DNA from: Bettongia penicillata ogilbyi
Taxonomy: Eukaryota > Chordata > Mammalia > Diprotodontia > Potoroidae
DNA length: 64,000 nucleotides
Direction of reading: 5' to 3'
Assembly: GCA_023548195.1 (NCBI GenBank)
Contig: JAJHZJ010000496.1
Location: 12,119,070 to 12,183,069 of the forward strand
In this document: piece by piece, positions 1 to 11,204 of the stretch
Position numbering within the stretch: position 1 is the first letter of the stretch
How the letters are laid out: the number at the start of each line of letters is the position of its first letter
Program-made: the position numbers and the translations under genes
The notes under the pieces: generated by a model
What the model was told of the DNA's origin: nothing
Seen by the model: the letters and a program-made list of their open reading frames with translations, nothing else
Database searches by the model: none

Positions 1-186
1 AAATGAAAGGAGGGAAAGAAGGAAAAGAGGGAGGAAAACCTGAAGGGCACATTTTCATATCACTTGAAGTGTTACTGACTACTTTCTTCCCAGGACATTA
101 GTACCTGGGTAGGACCAGGATTCTATCATGGCCTAGCACAGTCTCTTGCTCAGGGTAGGCACTTAAATGCTTGTTAAATTAAACTA

Positions 187-335
187 AATTTACAGATGGA
201 GACACTGAGGCTCAGAAACATTGAGTCCATGATGATGTGCCTGCCATACTGTGGCGGAAAAACATGTTAGGTTTAGAAAGGACTTTGTTTCGGATCCCGG
301 CTTTGCCGCTTAGTATCTGTGTGACCTGCAGTAAT
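187..335. repeat. MIR fragments, opposing orientations
   Basis: Bases 190-250 carry the reverse MIR core ('GAGACACTGAGGCTCAGA'). Bases 282-335 carry the forward core ('CCCGGCTTTGCCGCTTAG' then 'CTGTGTGACC'). Both are short, old pieces of the tRNA-derived CORE-SINE MIR. An AT-rich spacer follows at 336-375. Confidence 0.55.
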
Positions 336-374
336 GATAATAATATATAAATAAATATATTATATAAATAATAA

Positions 375-560
375 TTACTAACATTTACATAGTGATTCCT
401 ATATACCAGGCACTGTGCTAAGTAAACACTTTTTCATTTGATACTCACAATGACTCTGGCAGGTAGGTGCTATTATCATTCCCATTTTACAGCTGAGGAA
501 ACTGAGGCAGAGGAAAGTGATTTGCCCACAGTCATAAAGCTAGTAAGCCTCTGGGGGCTT
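375..560 (-). repeat. MIR SINE, minus strand
   Basis: Nearly the whole MIR consensus is readable in reverse. It runs from the L2-like tail 'CCAGGCACTGTGCTAAGTA' through 'CATTTTACAGCTGAGGAAAC' to 'TTTGCCCACAGTCATAAAGC'. It is non-coding and old. Confidence 0.8.
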
Positions 561-779
561 CATGATTGCTTGTTGACTCTTCAACCCCTGGTTTTGAAGA
601 TGATGATACTATCTTGCAGAACAAAACTAATACTTTTTTTCCATGCTTTTCTTCTAAATTGAACCACCATTGCACCATTTTGCAGATGGGAGAACTTAGG
701 ATCAGAGAGGATAGAGGACTTGGCTAGAATGACACAGGTCCTGTGACTCCAAATGGAACACCTTTTCCTCTGTACTACT

Positions 780-895
780 CTGGTCCCCAGTTCACCTTGC
801 ATCCCCTCATTTTCTAGTCATCTTGTCAGTGTCCTTCCTAGAAGATGGTGCCCAGAACCAAACACAATATTTCATCTGTGGTCTGACCCAGTCAG
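780..895 (-). repeat. L3/CR1 LINE fragment
   Basis: The stretch 'GTCAGTGTCCTTCCTAGAAG' followed by 'TGGTGCCCAGAACCAAACAC' and 'GTGGTCTGACCCAG' is the reverse complement of the conserved region near the 3' end of CR1/L3 LINEs. It is a fragment without coding capacity. Confidence 0.5.
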
Positions 896-2095
896 GGCCC
901 AGTGGCCCTAAAGTCACTAAGGTAGAGAGGGCTGAGGACTCAGCAGAAGCAATTTCAATCATCACATAGTCATCATTTTGGAAAGAAAAGCTCCATCAGC
1001 ACAATTGATCTTTAAAATTGATCCCACTCTCTTTATGTGCAATAAACACTTTCAATACCTTGCACTGAAATCCCTCTTGGTTGCTGCCTGTGCCATAATG
1101 CAGCAGTATCTCAGATTCCTGAGTCATTGAGAAGTTGGCGCAGGCTGTGTTGGGGGGAGGGCGGCAAGGTAGGGGAGTCACCCACAGAGTTCCCTCTCTT
1201 GAGCTAGCTAGGACTGGTTCTTTGTTCTTCCTCATTCCCTGTGACTGAAGGGAGGGGCAGGTGGTAGGAAACATAGCCCCCTTCTCCCTTGGTGGCCTTC
1301 TGCCCAACAAGGAGGTAGAATGAGATTCCACAGACACTACATATTCTTGAGAATATTCAAAGAATGTTCAAATATTCTTATCCCTCCTCACTGGTTTTAA
1401 TGACAGCAACAAAGAATATATTTGTTTTCCCTCTTTCCAACAGAACAGCTGTTTCTGACATCTCTCTGTTAAAGCATGACATTTCTAAATTCCAAGATTT
1501 GTAAAGACAGCCTTTCAGATCCTCTGCCCTCAGAAGCTTAAAGGTAAATAAATAACTTTATAATTTAAATTCTGTAGATAAAATATATGGAGAAGAAACA
1601 GGAATGTTCAAATTATTCCCTGAGTGACACTTTCACTTCTCCCTTCTTCAAGTTTAAAGACTGTCATGAAAAGAAAATGTAACAAAAAGATTTGGCAAAA
1701 CAGTAAATGATCATCTATTATTCATAATGACAGGAAACTGAGCATGTGGTAACTTAAAACTCTGGGCTCTAGAAATCACCAGACATTAAGCAGAAACTGT
1801 CCGGTGGGGCTAGGAGAGGAGCTGGCAAGGTTCTTTATGTCCAACTTCCTGGAACTTCTAATTGTGTATTTATGCGGCATCAATCTCTGAGACAAAAACG
1901 TAGGACATTGGGATGAATCATCACAAGGTCCCTTGGTTGGATGGAAACCATTGTTTCTGTGTGGAGAAATTGACTGGAGGTAGTATGGTTAATTACAGTC
2001 GAAGCTTATGGATGCAGCCCTTGAAGGTAACAAAGGCATCCTCTCAACTCAGTTTCATGAAACCCAGTGAGATCAGTCCTGGTCTCACCCTGTTT
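896..2095. other. No gene or clear repeat
   Basis: I see no convincing coding region or classifiable repeat in this 1.2 kb. Bases 1110-1150 share an imperfect motif ('CTGAGTCATTGAGAAGTTGG') with 2770-2815, which hints at an unclassified short repeat. A MIR-like scrap lies near 2095-2160. Confidence 0.4.
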
Positions 2096-2192
2096 CTGCA
2101 GATAGGGAGTCTGAAGGTCAGAGAGGTTGTGGCTTGCCCCAACTCACAAAGATAGGAGTGTGTGAAAAATCATCGGTTCTGTGGACAGAATT

Positions 2193-2430
2193 TTTTGTTC
2201 AGTCTTTTTCAGTTGTGTCTCACTCTTTTTGACCCCATTTTGGGTTTTCTTGGCAGAGATACTGGAGGGGTTTGCCATTTCCTTCTCCATCTTATTTTAC
2301 AGATGAGGAAACTGAGACAAATAGGGTTAAATGACCTACCCAGGGTCACACAGTCAATGTTGGAGGCCAGAATTGATCTCAGAGAGATTAGAGTTCCTGA
2401 CTCCAGGCCTGGTGCCATCTAATTGCCCTG
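2193..2430 (-). repeat. MAR1-like CORE-SINE, minus
   Basis: The reverse of the marsupial MAR1 SINE is visible: tail module 'CAGTTGTGTCTCACTC', 'GACCCCATTTTGGGTTTTCT', the CORE 'CAGATGAGGAAACTGAGAC', then the tRNA-like head. It lies back to back with a plus-strand copy. Confidence 0.85.
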
Positions 2431-2640
2431 AAGTCAAAAAATCTAACTTCAAATCCTGCCTTAGATGCTTGTTGTTATCCCAGGGCCTCAGTTTCCTCCT
2501 CTCAAATAGAGGTGTTTAGGTTAGAGGTCCCTTCTACTGGAGAAGGAAATGGCAAACCTCTCAGGTATCTTTGCTAAGAAAACCCCGTCTGGGGGCACAA
2601 AGAGTCAGACCCGAATGAATGACTGAACCATAACATCAGA
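2431..2640 (+). repeat. MAR1-like CORE-SINE, plus
   Basis: It reads in forward orientation from 'CTTCAAATCCTGCCTTAGA' to the tail 'GAAGGAAATGGCAAACCTC' ... 'AAGAGTCAGACCCGAATGAA'. With the minus copy just upstream it forms an inverted SINE pair of about 450 bp. Confidence 0.8.
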
Positions 2641-2879
2641 GGCCCCTTCTAAGCCCAGATCTAGAATCCTGTGACTCCCGAATCAAGTCCTCTCTATACT
2701 CTGCAGTCCTGCTTCCTCATGCAGAGAAGGCTGAGCTAATCCCAGGGCAGCACTGCAGCCTCCCTGAAGACTGAGTCATTGAAAATTTGGCACAGGCTCT
2801 GTCAAGGGCAGAAGGGTGACCTTAGGAAAACCAAGTAATTTTCATCCAGCACTAATCTGGATATAGAAGTTATTGAGAA

Positions 2880-3045
2880 ACAGAATGGTTTACTGAATAA
2901 AGAACCCAACTTAGAGATAGGAAGACCTGGGGTCAAGTCCTATGTGTGTCCAGTCCTGTGACCTTGGGGAAGTCACTACACCTCAGTTTCCTCATTCATA
3001 GAATGGAAAAATAATAGCACTTACCTTACAGACCAATAAAGACAG
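2880..3045 (+). repeat. MIR-type SINE
   Basis: Forward CORE motifs are present: 'GACCTGGGGTCAAGTCC', 'CCTGTGACCTTGGGGAAGTC', 'CTCAGTTTCCTCATTCATA'. It is diverged and followed by another SINE of the same class. Confidence 0.7.
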
Positions 3046-3064
3046 AAAAAAATAATGTGGAAAG

Positions 3065-3235
3065 GTTAAAGAGTGAATCTCAAGTCAGGAAACCCTGGGT
3101 TCAAGTCTCACTTCTGATACATGCTTGCTGTGGGACTTGAGGCAAGTGATTTAATCTTGCAGAACTGCTCTAGAGACAATAAGAAGGAGGTATAACGCAT
3201 TTTGTAAGTCCTAAAGTGCTATATAAATGGAGTAT
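3065..3235 (+). repeat. MIR-type SINE
   Basis: A second forward copy: 'CCCTGGGTTCAAGTCTCAC' ... 'GTGGGACTTGAGGCAAGTGA' ... 'TAAAGTGCTATATAAATGG'. The 3' part resembles the MIR tail ending in 'AAAGTGCTTTGCAAA'-like sequence. Confidence 0.6.
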
Positions 3236-3589
3236 CCGAAGCCATCACAAGAATTACTACTGCCCTCTTCCTTCCTAGGTACACTGTACAAAAGGTACAT
3301 AGGTAGGTACCATGAGATTCCATGTTGCTGCATTTCCCCATACAGAGGGAAAAAGTTAGCCTGGGTAATAAGGATGTTACATAGTTATGGTCACCTGAAG
3401 AGAATTTCCTAACAATAATAACATCAACATTCTAGCTGGCGTTGTGAATTCTGCCTTGTGCAAATGGCCTTGATCAAATCTCACAATAGCAATGTAATAT
3501 TTCTTGAGGAAATGGTTCATGTAATCTTGTGAAAGGACCTTAACAGGCCCCTACTCCAATAAAGAAAGCTAGTTAATCTGGAGAAGAGA

Positions 3590-3735
3590 AGGTAGGCTCA
3601 CATCCCAGCTCTGCCACCTGTGAGACTTCCACCAACCTGGGCCCTAATTTCCTCATTGGTCAAATGAAGATGTTGAATTAAATGGTCTCTGATATCCCTA
3701 CCAGCTTGAAATCTATAACTCTGTGATCCTAACTG
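3590..3735 (+). repeat. MIR3-like SINE
   Basis: The CORE motif is recognisable ('CCTAATTTCCTCATTGGTCA'). It is followed by the tail 'TTAAATGGTCTCTGATATCC' ... 'CTATAACTCTGTGATCC', which recurs at 39555-39750 and 42185-42365. This is an old non-coding SINE. Confidence 0.6.
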
Positions 3736-4129
3736 ATTCATCCAATGTGTTTTTTTGCTTTTTCAAAAGTTTCTATAGCACATTCATCATCTTCCAACCA
3801 AGTGACCTTTCCCTTTTAACAAATATTATTTTAAAAGTTCATCAAGACCAATTGTCACATCCTTGACCTTATTCAATAGCATGTATTATTCTAAATCCAG
3901 AGTCCATTACCTTTCCAGTGAAAGGAGGGAGGTATTTTTACTTCACATTCATTTCCGAATATGCTCCTCCTCCTAGCCCAATGAGAATTCCTTTGAAGGT
4001 AAGATTTCTAAAAAAAAAGAAAAAGAAAAAAGACAGCTCAGCAAAACCAACTAATATAAAGGATCAGAGAGCTAAAATGAACTTTTGAGGGCTAATGCCT
4101 TCATTTTACAGATGAGAAAATGTCTCATC

Positions 4130-5190
4130 TATGTAGCGAACTGAGTCAAATTTATACAAATAAAAGCTATTCTCGAGTTGAGAAATGGTTAAAGGACAGG
4201 AACAGACAGTTTTTAGAAGAAACCAAAGCTTTCAATAGTCACATGAAAAAATGCTCTAAATGACTATTAGTTAAACATAAATTAAAACAAATCAGAGATA
4301 CTGCCTCATATCTATCAGAGTAGCAAACATTACAGAAAAGGAAAATAACAAATGTTAGAAGAAATGTAGAAAAATTACGACACTAATGCGTCATTGGTGG
4401 AATTGGTGAACAAATTCAATCCAGTCTAGAGAACAATTTGGAATTATGCCAACAGGGTTATAAAACTGTGTGTTTCCCTTTGACCCGGCAATAGCACTAC
4501 CAGGTCTATATTCCAAAGAGATCAAAGAAAAGGGAAAAGGATCTATATGTACAAAAATATTTATAGCAGCAAATTTTGTGGTGGCGAAAAATTAGAAAGC
4601 AAGAGCATGCCAGTCATTTGGGGAATGGCTGAACAAGCTGTGACCTATTATTGTAATGGACTATTATTGTGACTGTATATATATATATTATATATAAGCA
4701 GAATGGTTTCAGAAAAACCTGGAAAAACTTATTTGAACTCATACAATGCAAAGTGAACAGAATTAAGGGGATATTGTACACAGATAGTAAGAGCAATATT
4801 GTACAGATGATTAGCAATATTTTCAGCAATCCAATGATCAAAGATAGTCCCAAAGTATCCATGATGAAAAATGCTATCCACCTCCAGAGAGAAAATTAAT
4901 AAACTCTGAATGCAGGTTAAAGCATAGTTTTTAAAATGTTCCTTATTTATATAATTTTATTTTGTTTGTATTTTCTTTTGCAACAAGGCTAATATGGAAA
5001 TGTATTTTGTATGACCTCACATGTATAACCAAAACTGAATTACTTGCTTTCTTAAGGAGGGGGAAGGGGAGAGACAGAGGGAGAGAATTTGGAACTCAAA
5101 ATTTTTTTTAAATGACAGTTAAAAAATGTTTTGCAGGTAATTAGGAAATAGTTAACCAAATAAATAAAAGTAATTTTAAAAAGTAAAAAA
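4130..5190 (+). mobile_element. L1 3' end (ORF2 end plus 3' UTR)
   Basis: A 5'-truncated L1 in sense orientation. It contains the therian L1 signature 'CTTTGACCCGGCAATAGCAC' and 'TACAAAAATATTTATAGCAG', then 'GGGGAATGGCTGAACAAGC'. It ends with the 3'-terminal module, a G-rich stretch plus 'GAGAATTTGGAACTCAAAA' (5058-5105), and an A-rich tail. All frames carry stops. This 3'-terminal module recurs in the ORF1-only elements at 32.8-33.8 kb. Confidence 0.85.
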
Positions 5191-5209
5191 GTCTTCTCTC
5201 AGAATCAGG

Positions 5210-5450
5210 CTTTGTCTTTATGATCCCATAGAATTTAATTTGGGTTTTTTGTTGTATTCTTTGTTGTCTCCCTGTTTCTGCTTATTTCATTTGTATCAGT
5301 TTCAGTATCTCCCATGTTTTTCTGAACTCACATCCATTGTTTCTTACAGTGCAATCATGTTCTATTACCTTGATGTACCACAATTTGTTTATCCATTACC
5401 CAATCAATATTCCTATGTATTTTAGATTTTTTTTAATTAATTAGCCACCC
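5210..5450 (-). repeat. L1 3' UTR fragment, minus
   Basis: The reverse of the marsupial L1 3' region is seen around 'GTACCACAATTTGTTTATCC' and 'CCCATGTTTTTCTGAACTCA'. It is old and non-coding, directly downstream of a sense L1 end. Confidence 0.65.
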
Positions 5451-6140
5451 TGGGTTCTCAAATATGGTCCACCAAAGAGGTTTTTCCCCCTAAGAGAAAC
5501 TAGAGGAAATGTAGTGAAACACTGTTGAAGATGGTAGAATTCTGCCGCAGGTCATGAACAGCAGGATTTCAACATTAATAAGGGGCATTATGACCTCGCA
5601 ATATGAAACACATTGAGTGAAGAATGAACCAAGTGTTAGAAAGCGTAGTCTTATAAAAATGGGAAAGAACAAATCCGGGACTTGGGAAGAGAGCTGAATA
5701 AACGTTGGGGTCAGAGAGACTGAACAGTGCCTGTTCTGAGTTCAACTTGGCTCTTGAAAATCAAATACTCTTATTTCTTGAGCTGGACAATGAGCGTACG
5801 CTTCATGGGGCCAATTCCCTGAGTAATAATAGGGTCCTATCGGCATCCAGAACATACAGACTTCATTCTCCCATGGTTCCTCTCCAAGAGAATGGAAACA
5901 AAGTTCTGAAGGACCAGAGTGATTTAGCCTTGCTCACCGAAGGGCTGGTATCACTTCAGAGACTAGGCTGGTCCTGTTATGGCACAGAGACTACATGCTG
6001 GGACCCCGGGTCTAATCTGAAAGAAAATTGTTTTCATCTCTCCGGAGGGCATAGTCTCCCTCTAGATTCTGTCTATTTTCTTCTCATCTGGGCCTCACAT
6101 TTTGAAGCTTGAATCTGTTCAGTCTATCTCTGCATTGTCT
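5451..6140. other. Unclassified, probably unique
   Basis: No repeat is recognised. An open frame of 135 codons (5705-6112, plus) exists, but I see no family motif, splice context or codon signal that would support a gene. Confidence 0.35.
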
Positions 6141-6246
6141 ACCCTCTTCTTTGGTCCCATAATAGTTCTGTGCCTCTCCTGATTACTTCATAAGCTCCTT
6201 GAGCAGGGCAGATGAAATGTCTTTGGAAGTGGCAATGGGAGTGTAG

Positions 6247-6345
6247 AGAAAAGAGGTCTGCTTCTAGAAGCAGAAGAGTTTGAATCTTGGCTCAGCAGCT
6301 TATTCTCCATGTGACCTTGGGCAACTTACTTGCCCCATGCATAAG
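6247..6345 (+). repeat. MIR fragment
   Basis: The forward core is visible as 'GTTTGAATCTTGGCTCAGCA' and 'CATGTGACCTTGGGCAACTT'. An L2 3'-end-like scrap ('TAAGCTCCTTGAGCAGGGCA') lies just upstream at 6185-6230. Confidence 0.6.
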
Positions 6346-6469
6346 AAGGAGTTCGATTATATATACGATTTCTTCGAGCTCTTCCTCTGTGATTGGAAAT
6401 GCTTCCTGTATCTTTCTCAGCGCCTAGTGCAGAGAAAACTTGCTTAATCAATACTTGTGAAATTGAATT

Positions 6470-6735
6470 GAAGGTTTTGTTGTTCTTCAGGCCTCTGACT
6501 CTTGGTGACCCCATTTGGGTGACACCATGTCTTGGCAAAGATACTGGAGTGGTATGCCATTTCCTTCTCCAGTCTACTTTACAGATGAAGAAACTGAGGC
6601 AAACAGGATAAAGTGATTTACCCAAGGTCACACAGCTAGGAAGCATCTGCAGTCAGATTTGAACTCAAGGGATGAGTCTTCCTGACTCCACACCCAGCAC
6701 TCTATGCAATATGGTGCCGCCTGACTGCCCTGAAT
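6470..6735 (-). repeat. MAR1-like CORE-SINE, minus
   Basis: A nearly complete reverse copy: 'CTCTTGGTGACCCCATTTGG', 'CTTGGCAAAGATACTGGAGT', 'TGCCATTTCCTTCTCCAGT', 'AGGTCACACAGCTAGGAAGC', then the head 'CTTCCTGACTCCACACCCAG'. Confidence 0.9.
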
Positions 6736-6744
6736 TGAGGGTGG

Positions 6745-6990
6745 GGGATAGTAAGAGCTGGAAGACACTTCAGAAGCCTTCCGGTGGAAACCACTCATGT
6801 TTTCAGTTAAGCAGCCAGAGGCCCAGAGGGGTTAAGTCTGGGAAGAGGTTTAGTCACATAAGTGATTTACTCAAAGGTCTAGCACTCAGTAAGTTTCCGA
6901 GGTGGGATTTGAACCCACGTACTCTCATTCCAAATTCAGTTTACTGTTCACCTTGTCTTTGCATCCTCAACACCCCTAGGTATTGCTAGT
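6745..6990 (-). repeat. MIR SINE, minus
   Basis: The reverse MIR is marked by 'CCAGAGGCCCAGAGGGGTTA' and 'GGTGGGATTTGAACCCACGT'. It abuts the MAR1 copy. It is diverged. Confidence 0.65.
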
Positions 6991-6999
6991 GCCTAGAAC

Positions 7000-7669
7000 A
7001 CAGTGTTTCATTCATATTTAGTGCATGATTCTACATTATTAATGATTTTATCAAAATCCTTGATTCACTCTGAGTCTGAATATTTTCAAATGAAGGGTAT
7101 ATCTTATGAGATGTTTTTTAAAGTGAATTTCATTTTTTATAAGCAAAGGTTACACCCAAAATCCATGTCAGTTATGTTATCCAGACACATTCAGCATCAT
7201 GGCAAATTTAAGAAGCCCAGTTAGGGGATATTTTTGATGCAGGAACCAAATTGGGTTTTCTTCAAGACTCAGCAAAAATCCCATATCCTACATGCGTTGT
7301 TTCCTGACCACGATCACCTCTTCATGCTCGGGTCACCTGTGAAACCCCCTAATGGAACCCAAAATATCCTGATCTGGAATTCTACTTCACCAAAGATTAG
7401 GAAAGAATAAACACAAAAGAAATCATCATTAGATAAGCCAATAAGCAATTTAAAAGAATTTTTGGCTGGTCTTAACATTTAGCAGTTTTTTAAAAAACAA
7501 TAATTTGTTTCCCTGCTATACCCAAATGAAAAAAAAAAAACCTTGGAATAAACATGCATAGACGATCAAACAACAATGACAAAAAATCCCACGTTGGCCA
7601 CGTCCAAAAAGGTGTGTCTCATTCTACCTACATTCTATCTCTTTAGCAAATTTTTCTTGCCATCAGATC
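7000..7669. other. Unclassified AT-rich stretch
   Basis: No gene, and no repeat I can name. Only short open frames are present, without motifs. Confidence 0.35.
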
Positions 7670-7910
7670 AGCAGCTAGAATAGCATAGTGGACTTGGAGA
7701 CAGGAAGCCTTCAATTCAAATCCATCCTCAGACATTTGTTAGCTGTTTGACCCTGAGCAAGTCACGAGACCTCTGTCTGCCTCGTCTGTAAAACGGGGAT
7801 AATAACAGCACCTCTCTCAGAGATGTTATGAGGATCAAATGAGGAAATATTGTAAAGTGCTTTGCAAATCTCGTAGCACCACATAAATACTAGGCATGAT
7901 TGTCATCATA
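7670..7910 (+). repeat. MIR-type SINE (full length)
   Basis: Forward head 'AATAGCATAGTGGACTTGGA', core 'CAGACATTTGTTAGCTGTTT', 'CTGTAAAACGGGGATAATAA', and tail 'GTAAAGTGCTTTGCAAATCT'. It is a good full-length CORE-SINE of the MIR/Ther-1 class. Confidence 0.8.
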
Positions 7911-7954
7911 TCTAAATTCGTTCCTGTCATTTCTACCCGTTAATCACAATACCC

Positions 7955-8190
7955 TTTCAGAAAACATGTCGGATACTTGAAGTCATCTCTCATCACCACC
8001 TCAGCTTGATCTTCTCCAGACTAAACATCTCCATGAACTCCTGCATCTGATCTTCCTATAGTATATGGTACATAGCACTTAGTCCTTCATCATTTCTAGA
8101 TGATTTCATCTTACCATGGTCCTTTCTAAAATTTGGTTCCCAGAATTGAACACAACACACTGTGTCTCTGAGCAGAGTAGAACACAGAGA
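7955..8190 (-). repeat. L3/CR1 LINE fragment
   Basis: The reverse of the CR1/L3 3' region is inferred from 'CTTCTCCAGACTAAACATCT', 'TCATTTCTAGATGATTTCAT' and 'TTGGTTCCCAGAATTGAACA'. It is diverged and non-coding. Confidence 0.6.
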
Positions 8191-8499
8191 GATTATCACC
8201 TCCTTTCATGAAGCCTGGGCTAGCTTTCTGGTTTTTGACTGACCAAAATAAGTCCACTAAAATCCCTAGATTTTATCAATGAATAGATAACTAGCCTTTC
8301 CTTCCTTAAGCAGCACCTAGGAAGATGCTTTTTTGAACCTAAGTGTAACATTTATCCTTATCATATCTCAGGTGTGGAGTTTGAAGTGTGTCTCATAGGC
8401 ATAATACTCAAGTCGTAGCTAAAAGTATTGATGTTTGATGCCTCTTGAAGATTTGGCATTGTTAGCCCAAAAAAGCTCTAGTGGAAGGAGTTTCAGGCT

Positions 8500-8760
8500 C
8501 TGACTGGGGTTCTTAACCTGAAGCTGGTAAACTTTTTTAAAAAAAATTTTTGATTGTTTTTTAAAAATATTTTAATTAGTTCTTGAAATATTTTGATAAT
8601 TGTATTTCTGTATAATTGCTTTTCCTTATAATTCTATATTGTATTGAATATATTTAAAGACATTATTCTCTGTTGTATGCATTTAAAAACTTAATTCTGA
8701 GAAGGGCCAAAGGCTTCACCAGGAATGCCAAAGGGATGAAGACACCCCCACAACACACAC
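8500..8760 (-). mobile_element. hAT-like non-autonomous DNA transposon, copy 1
   Basis: The left end 'GGGGTTCTTAACCTG' is the terminal inverted repeat also seen at 16911-17121. The right end shares 'AAAGGCTTCACCAGGAATGC' with 'ATAGGCTTCACCAGACTACC' in that copy, but in the opposite sense relative to its TIR order. The final TIR bases are lost. The interior is AT-rich and non-coding. Assignment to the hAT superfamily is by TIR resemblance only. Confidence 0.5.
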
Positions 8761-8770
8761 CAGAACCAAG

Positions 8771-9280
8771 CAAATGAAAAAATGCAGGCAATGTAGATGA
8801 AGAGTGTAGACTCAGGATCGCTCCCTAGAGCAGGCTGCTCTGGGATCAGCTCCAGGAGGTTTTTCTTGCTTCTCATCTTTTCTTTCTCTGCTTGGGAACC
8901 CACTTGTCCTCTTAAAGTTACCTACTTCTTCCTCCAGGCAGCCTTTCCATATTTAATCACACTGGGCTCCCATGTCTCCAGATGTGATAGGAAAATAATC
9001 TTTCATGAATTCACTTTGATCTTATATAATACTTCTTAAAAGGTTGCTTGGTGATCATTATCAAGCTGATATGCCAGTGGGTGGGTTTCCTACCCCAGAG
9101 GGAATGAATCACAAACCTTTTCAGGCTGACACAGTAAAGTCATACCTTGCTCAGCTGGGCTCTCCCTACTTTCTGGTTAGCTAACACAGATATGTAAGGG
9201 TCATTGTAATGGACATGGAAGATCTGAGTTCAATTATCAATTATCAACTTATCAGCCCTATGACCAAAAGCAAGTCACTT
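8771..9280. other. Unclassified
   Basis: No gene, and no repeat I can name, in about 500 bases between the DNA transposon and the L1 ORF2 piece. Confidence 0.35.
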
Positions 9281-9283
9281 ACT

Positions 9284-9610
9284 TTATTTCCAATTAATTT
9301 TTTGCCTGTCTTTCCATGGCCCTTTATTACATATAATTGTTATGGCATCATGATCTGAAAAGAATGCCAGGAATATTTCTGCCTTTCTGTGTTGAATTGG
9401 GAGTTTTTTATGCCCTGGTATATGGTCAATTTTTGTGTATGTGCCATGTACCACTGAGAAAAAGATATATTCCTTTCTATTCCCATTCAATTTTCTCCAG
9501 AGGTCTACCATTTCTAAAATTCTATTCAGCTCCTTAACTTCTTTCTTATTTATTTTGAGGTTAAATTTATCAAGTTCAGAGAAGGGGAGGTTGAGTTCCC
9601 CCACCAGGAC
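9284..9610 (-). pseudogene. L1 ORF2 endonuclease-domain fragment
   Basis: The minus-strand translation shows the C-terminal part of the L1 ORF2 apurinic-like endonuclease. The residues 'YTKIDHI' and later 'SDHDAI' match the family's conserved YxKIDHI and SDH catalytic motifs, preceded by the typical acidic, Leu-rich 'ELNRILEMVDLWR' stretch. L1 ORF2p nicks the target DNA and reverse-transcribes L1 RNA. Here only about 107 codons survive, without start, reverse transcriptase or 3' UTR, so it is a dead fragment. It is the only endonuclease-coding trace in the window. Confidence 0.85.
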
Positions 9611-9634
9611 AGCTTTGCTACACTGGTAGCTTTA

Positions 9635-9835
9635 CAGTTTTCAGAGTATTTTATATATTATCTCCTTTGAGTCTTGTCACAATTATTGTTATTATGTTCA
9701 TTTTACAAGATGAGGAAACTGAGACTGAGAGACTTGTCCAATATCTCATAGCTAGTAAGTAAGTGGTTGGGGCAGGATCTGAAATCAGATATTTCTGACT
9801 CTAGTTCAGAACTCTATCCACTAGCAGGCTCTTCA
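9635..9835 (-). repeat. MIR SINE, minus
   Basis: The reverse core is 'TTTTACAAGATGAGGAAACT', then 'CTCATAGCTAGTAAGTAAGT' and 'CAGAACTCTATCCACTAGCA'. Confidence 0.75.
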
Positions 9836-10009
9836 CTTAACCATCTCAGTTTCCCCACATGACTAAATTATATATAATAGAGAAGGTGTTGACCTGCACT
9901 GGTAGAGGGGTCTCCTAACTAGCAACATCCTACACCAAGGAAATTCAAAAAGGTCACTGCCAGCAACTGGCTGATCGGAGGCCAGGCAGTTTTCAAAAAG
10001 AAAGAAACA

Positions 10010-10400
10010 ACAGCTGCGGGGGCTACGCGAGTCTGTACAATCTGTACATGATTAGTTTATTGTAGCTCAGCAAGTCTTCACATACTCAAACATATCAATA
10101 CATCTCACGTGAATTCAATAGTTCCCAGGGGAAAGTTAATGCCAAGACAAAACATTCTTCCAAGTTCCGTTATCCCAAGCCACAGAATGTACTTATCCTT
10201 TCCTAGTTAACACTGCAGTTGTCCTCAAGAAATAACCAGTAAGTAAACATGAAGATGCCCGGAACGGGGAGGCTCTGCCTATTCCCCCTCACCCTCTGGA
10301 TGATCTCACCCTGTTTCTGTCAATCCTTCTGGTTAACTTTGGTTCTTCACAGGTCACCTCTGCAATATTCAGGAAAGGTGTCATCTATTAGCTAGTCCTT
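10010..10400 (-). mobile_element. Putative solo LTR, minus
   Basis: The stretch begins with TG ('TGCGGGGGCTACGCGAGTCT') and has a minus-strand poly(A) signal ('TTTATTG' at about 10057). It has the pyrimidine/purine texture of an LTR read in reverse. I found no second copy or target duplication, so the call and borders are tentative. Confidence 0.35.
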
Positions 10401-10574
10401 ATCACTCAATTTCACAGATAACAAAAACTGCTAAGTTTTTTTTTTTAATTCTGTCGCGGAATTTAGTGGGGAGATTGGTTGAAATCACTTTAGCCACTTA
10501 TTCCTGCAAGAACTTTGGCAATTTACTTAACTTTCCAGGGACTCAGTTTCCTTATCTGTTTAAAAAAAGTGTTA

Positions 10575-11160
10575 AGGCACGTAAAGTCAACAAATATTTA
10601 TTAACACAAAAAAAAGGCAGAGTTCCTGCCGTCAAGGAGCTGATTATCTCCAATCTAAGGGCAACAACATGCAAACAATTCTGTACAAGCAAGAGACTGG
10701 GAGGACCAGTTGAAGGTTATCTCAGAGCAAAGGGACTAGTTTTAAGTGGGACTGGAAAGTGCTCAAAAAGATTTTAGATTTGATCCTGGAGATAATAGGG
10801 AGCCAAGTGAATTACTGAATGGGAGTGGGGATGGGGACAGTGACATGGTCAGATCTACACTACGAAAAATAATTTGGTAGCTGAATGGAGGGTGGACTGG
10901 AGTGAGGATAGGCTTGTGGCAGGCAGACTAACCAGAAGTCCAGGCAAGAGATAATGAGGGCTTACACCAGGGTGTGATAGTGTCAGAGGAGAGAAGGGAA
11001 GACAAATGCGAAATGTTAGAAAGGTAGAATGGACAGGTTTTGGCAATAGATTAGATATTGGAGATGAGAAAGAATGAGGAGTCTTGGACGACACCTAATT
11101 TGTGAGCCTGAGTGACTGGGAGCATGGTGGTACCTTGGATAGAAGTAAGGAAGTTAGGAA
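10575..11160 (-). mobile_element. L2 LINE fragment, minus
   Basis: The antisense L2 ORF2 and 3' end are readable: 'CTGCCGTCAAGGAGCTGATT', 'TTTGATCCTGGAGATAATAG', 'GACATGGTCAGATCTACACT', 'GGAGGGTGGACTGGAGTGAG' and 'CAGGGTGTGATAGTGTCAGA'. The reverse transcriptase frame is broken throughout. Confidence 0.85.
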
Positions 11161-11204
11161 GAGAGGAAGTGTTAAGGCTGTTATCTCTAAGGTTCCTACC
11201 TGCT

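Noticed and set aside
1110..2815. Shared motif between 1110-1150 and 2770-2815
   Set aside because: Only about 40 bp with mismatches, too short to define a repeat family by eye.
5705..6112. 135-codon frame
   Set aside because: No domain, no splice or transcript context, and ordinary chance length for 64 kb.
10010..10400. A confident LTR call
   Set aside because: It looks like an LTR, but there is no second copy or target duplication. It is listed only as putative.
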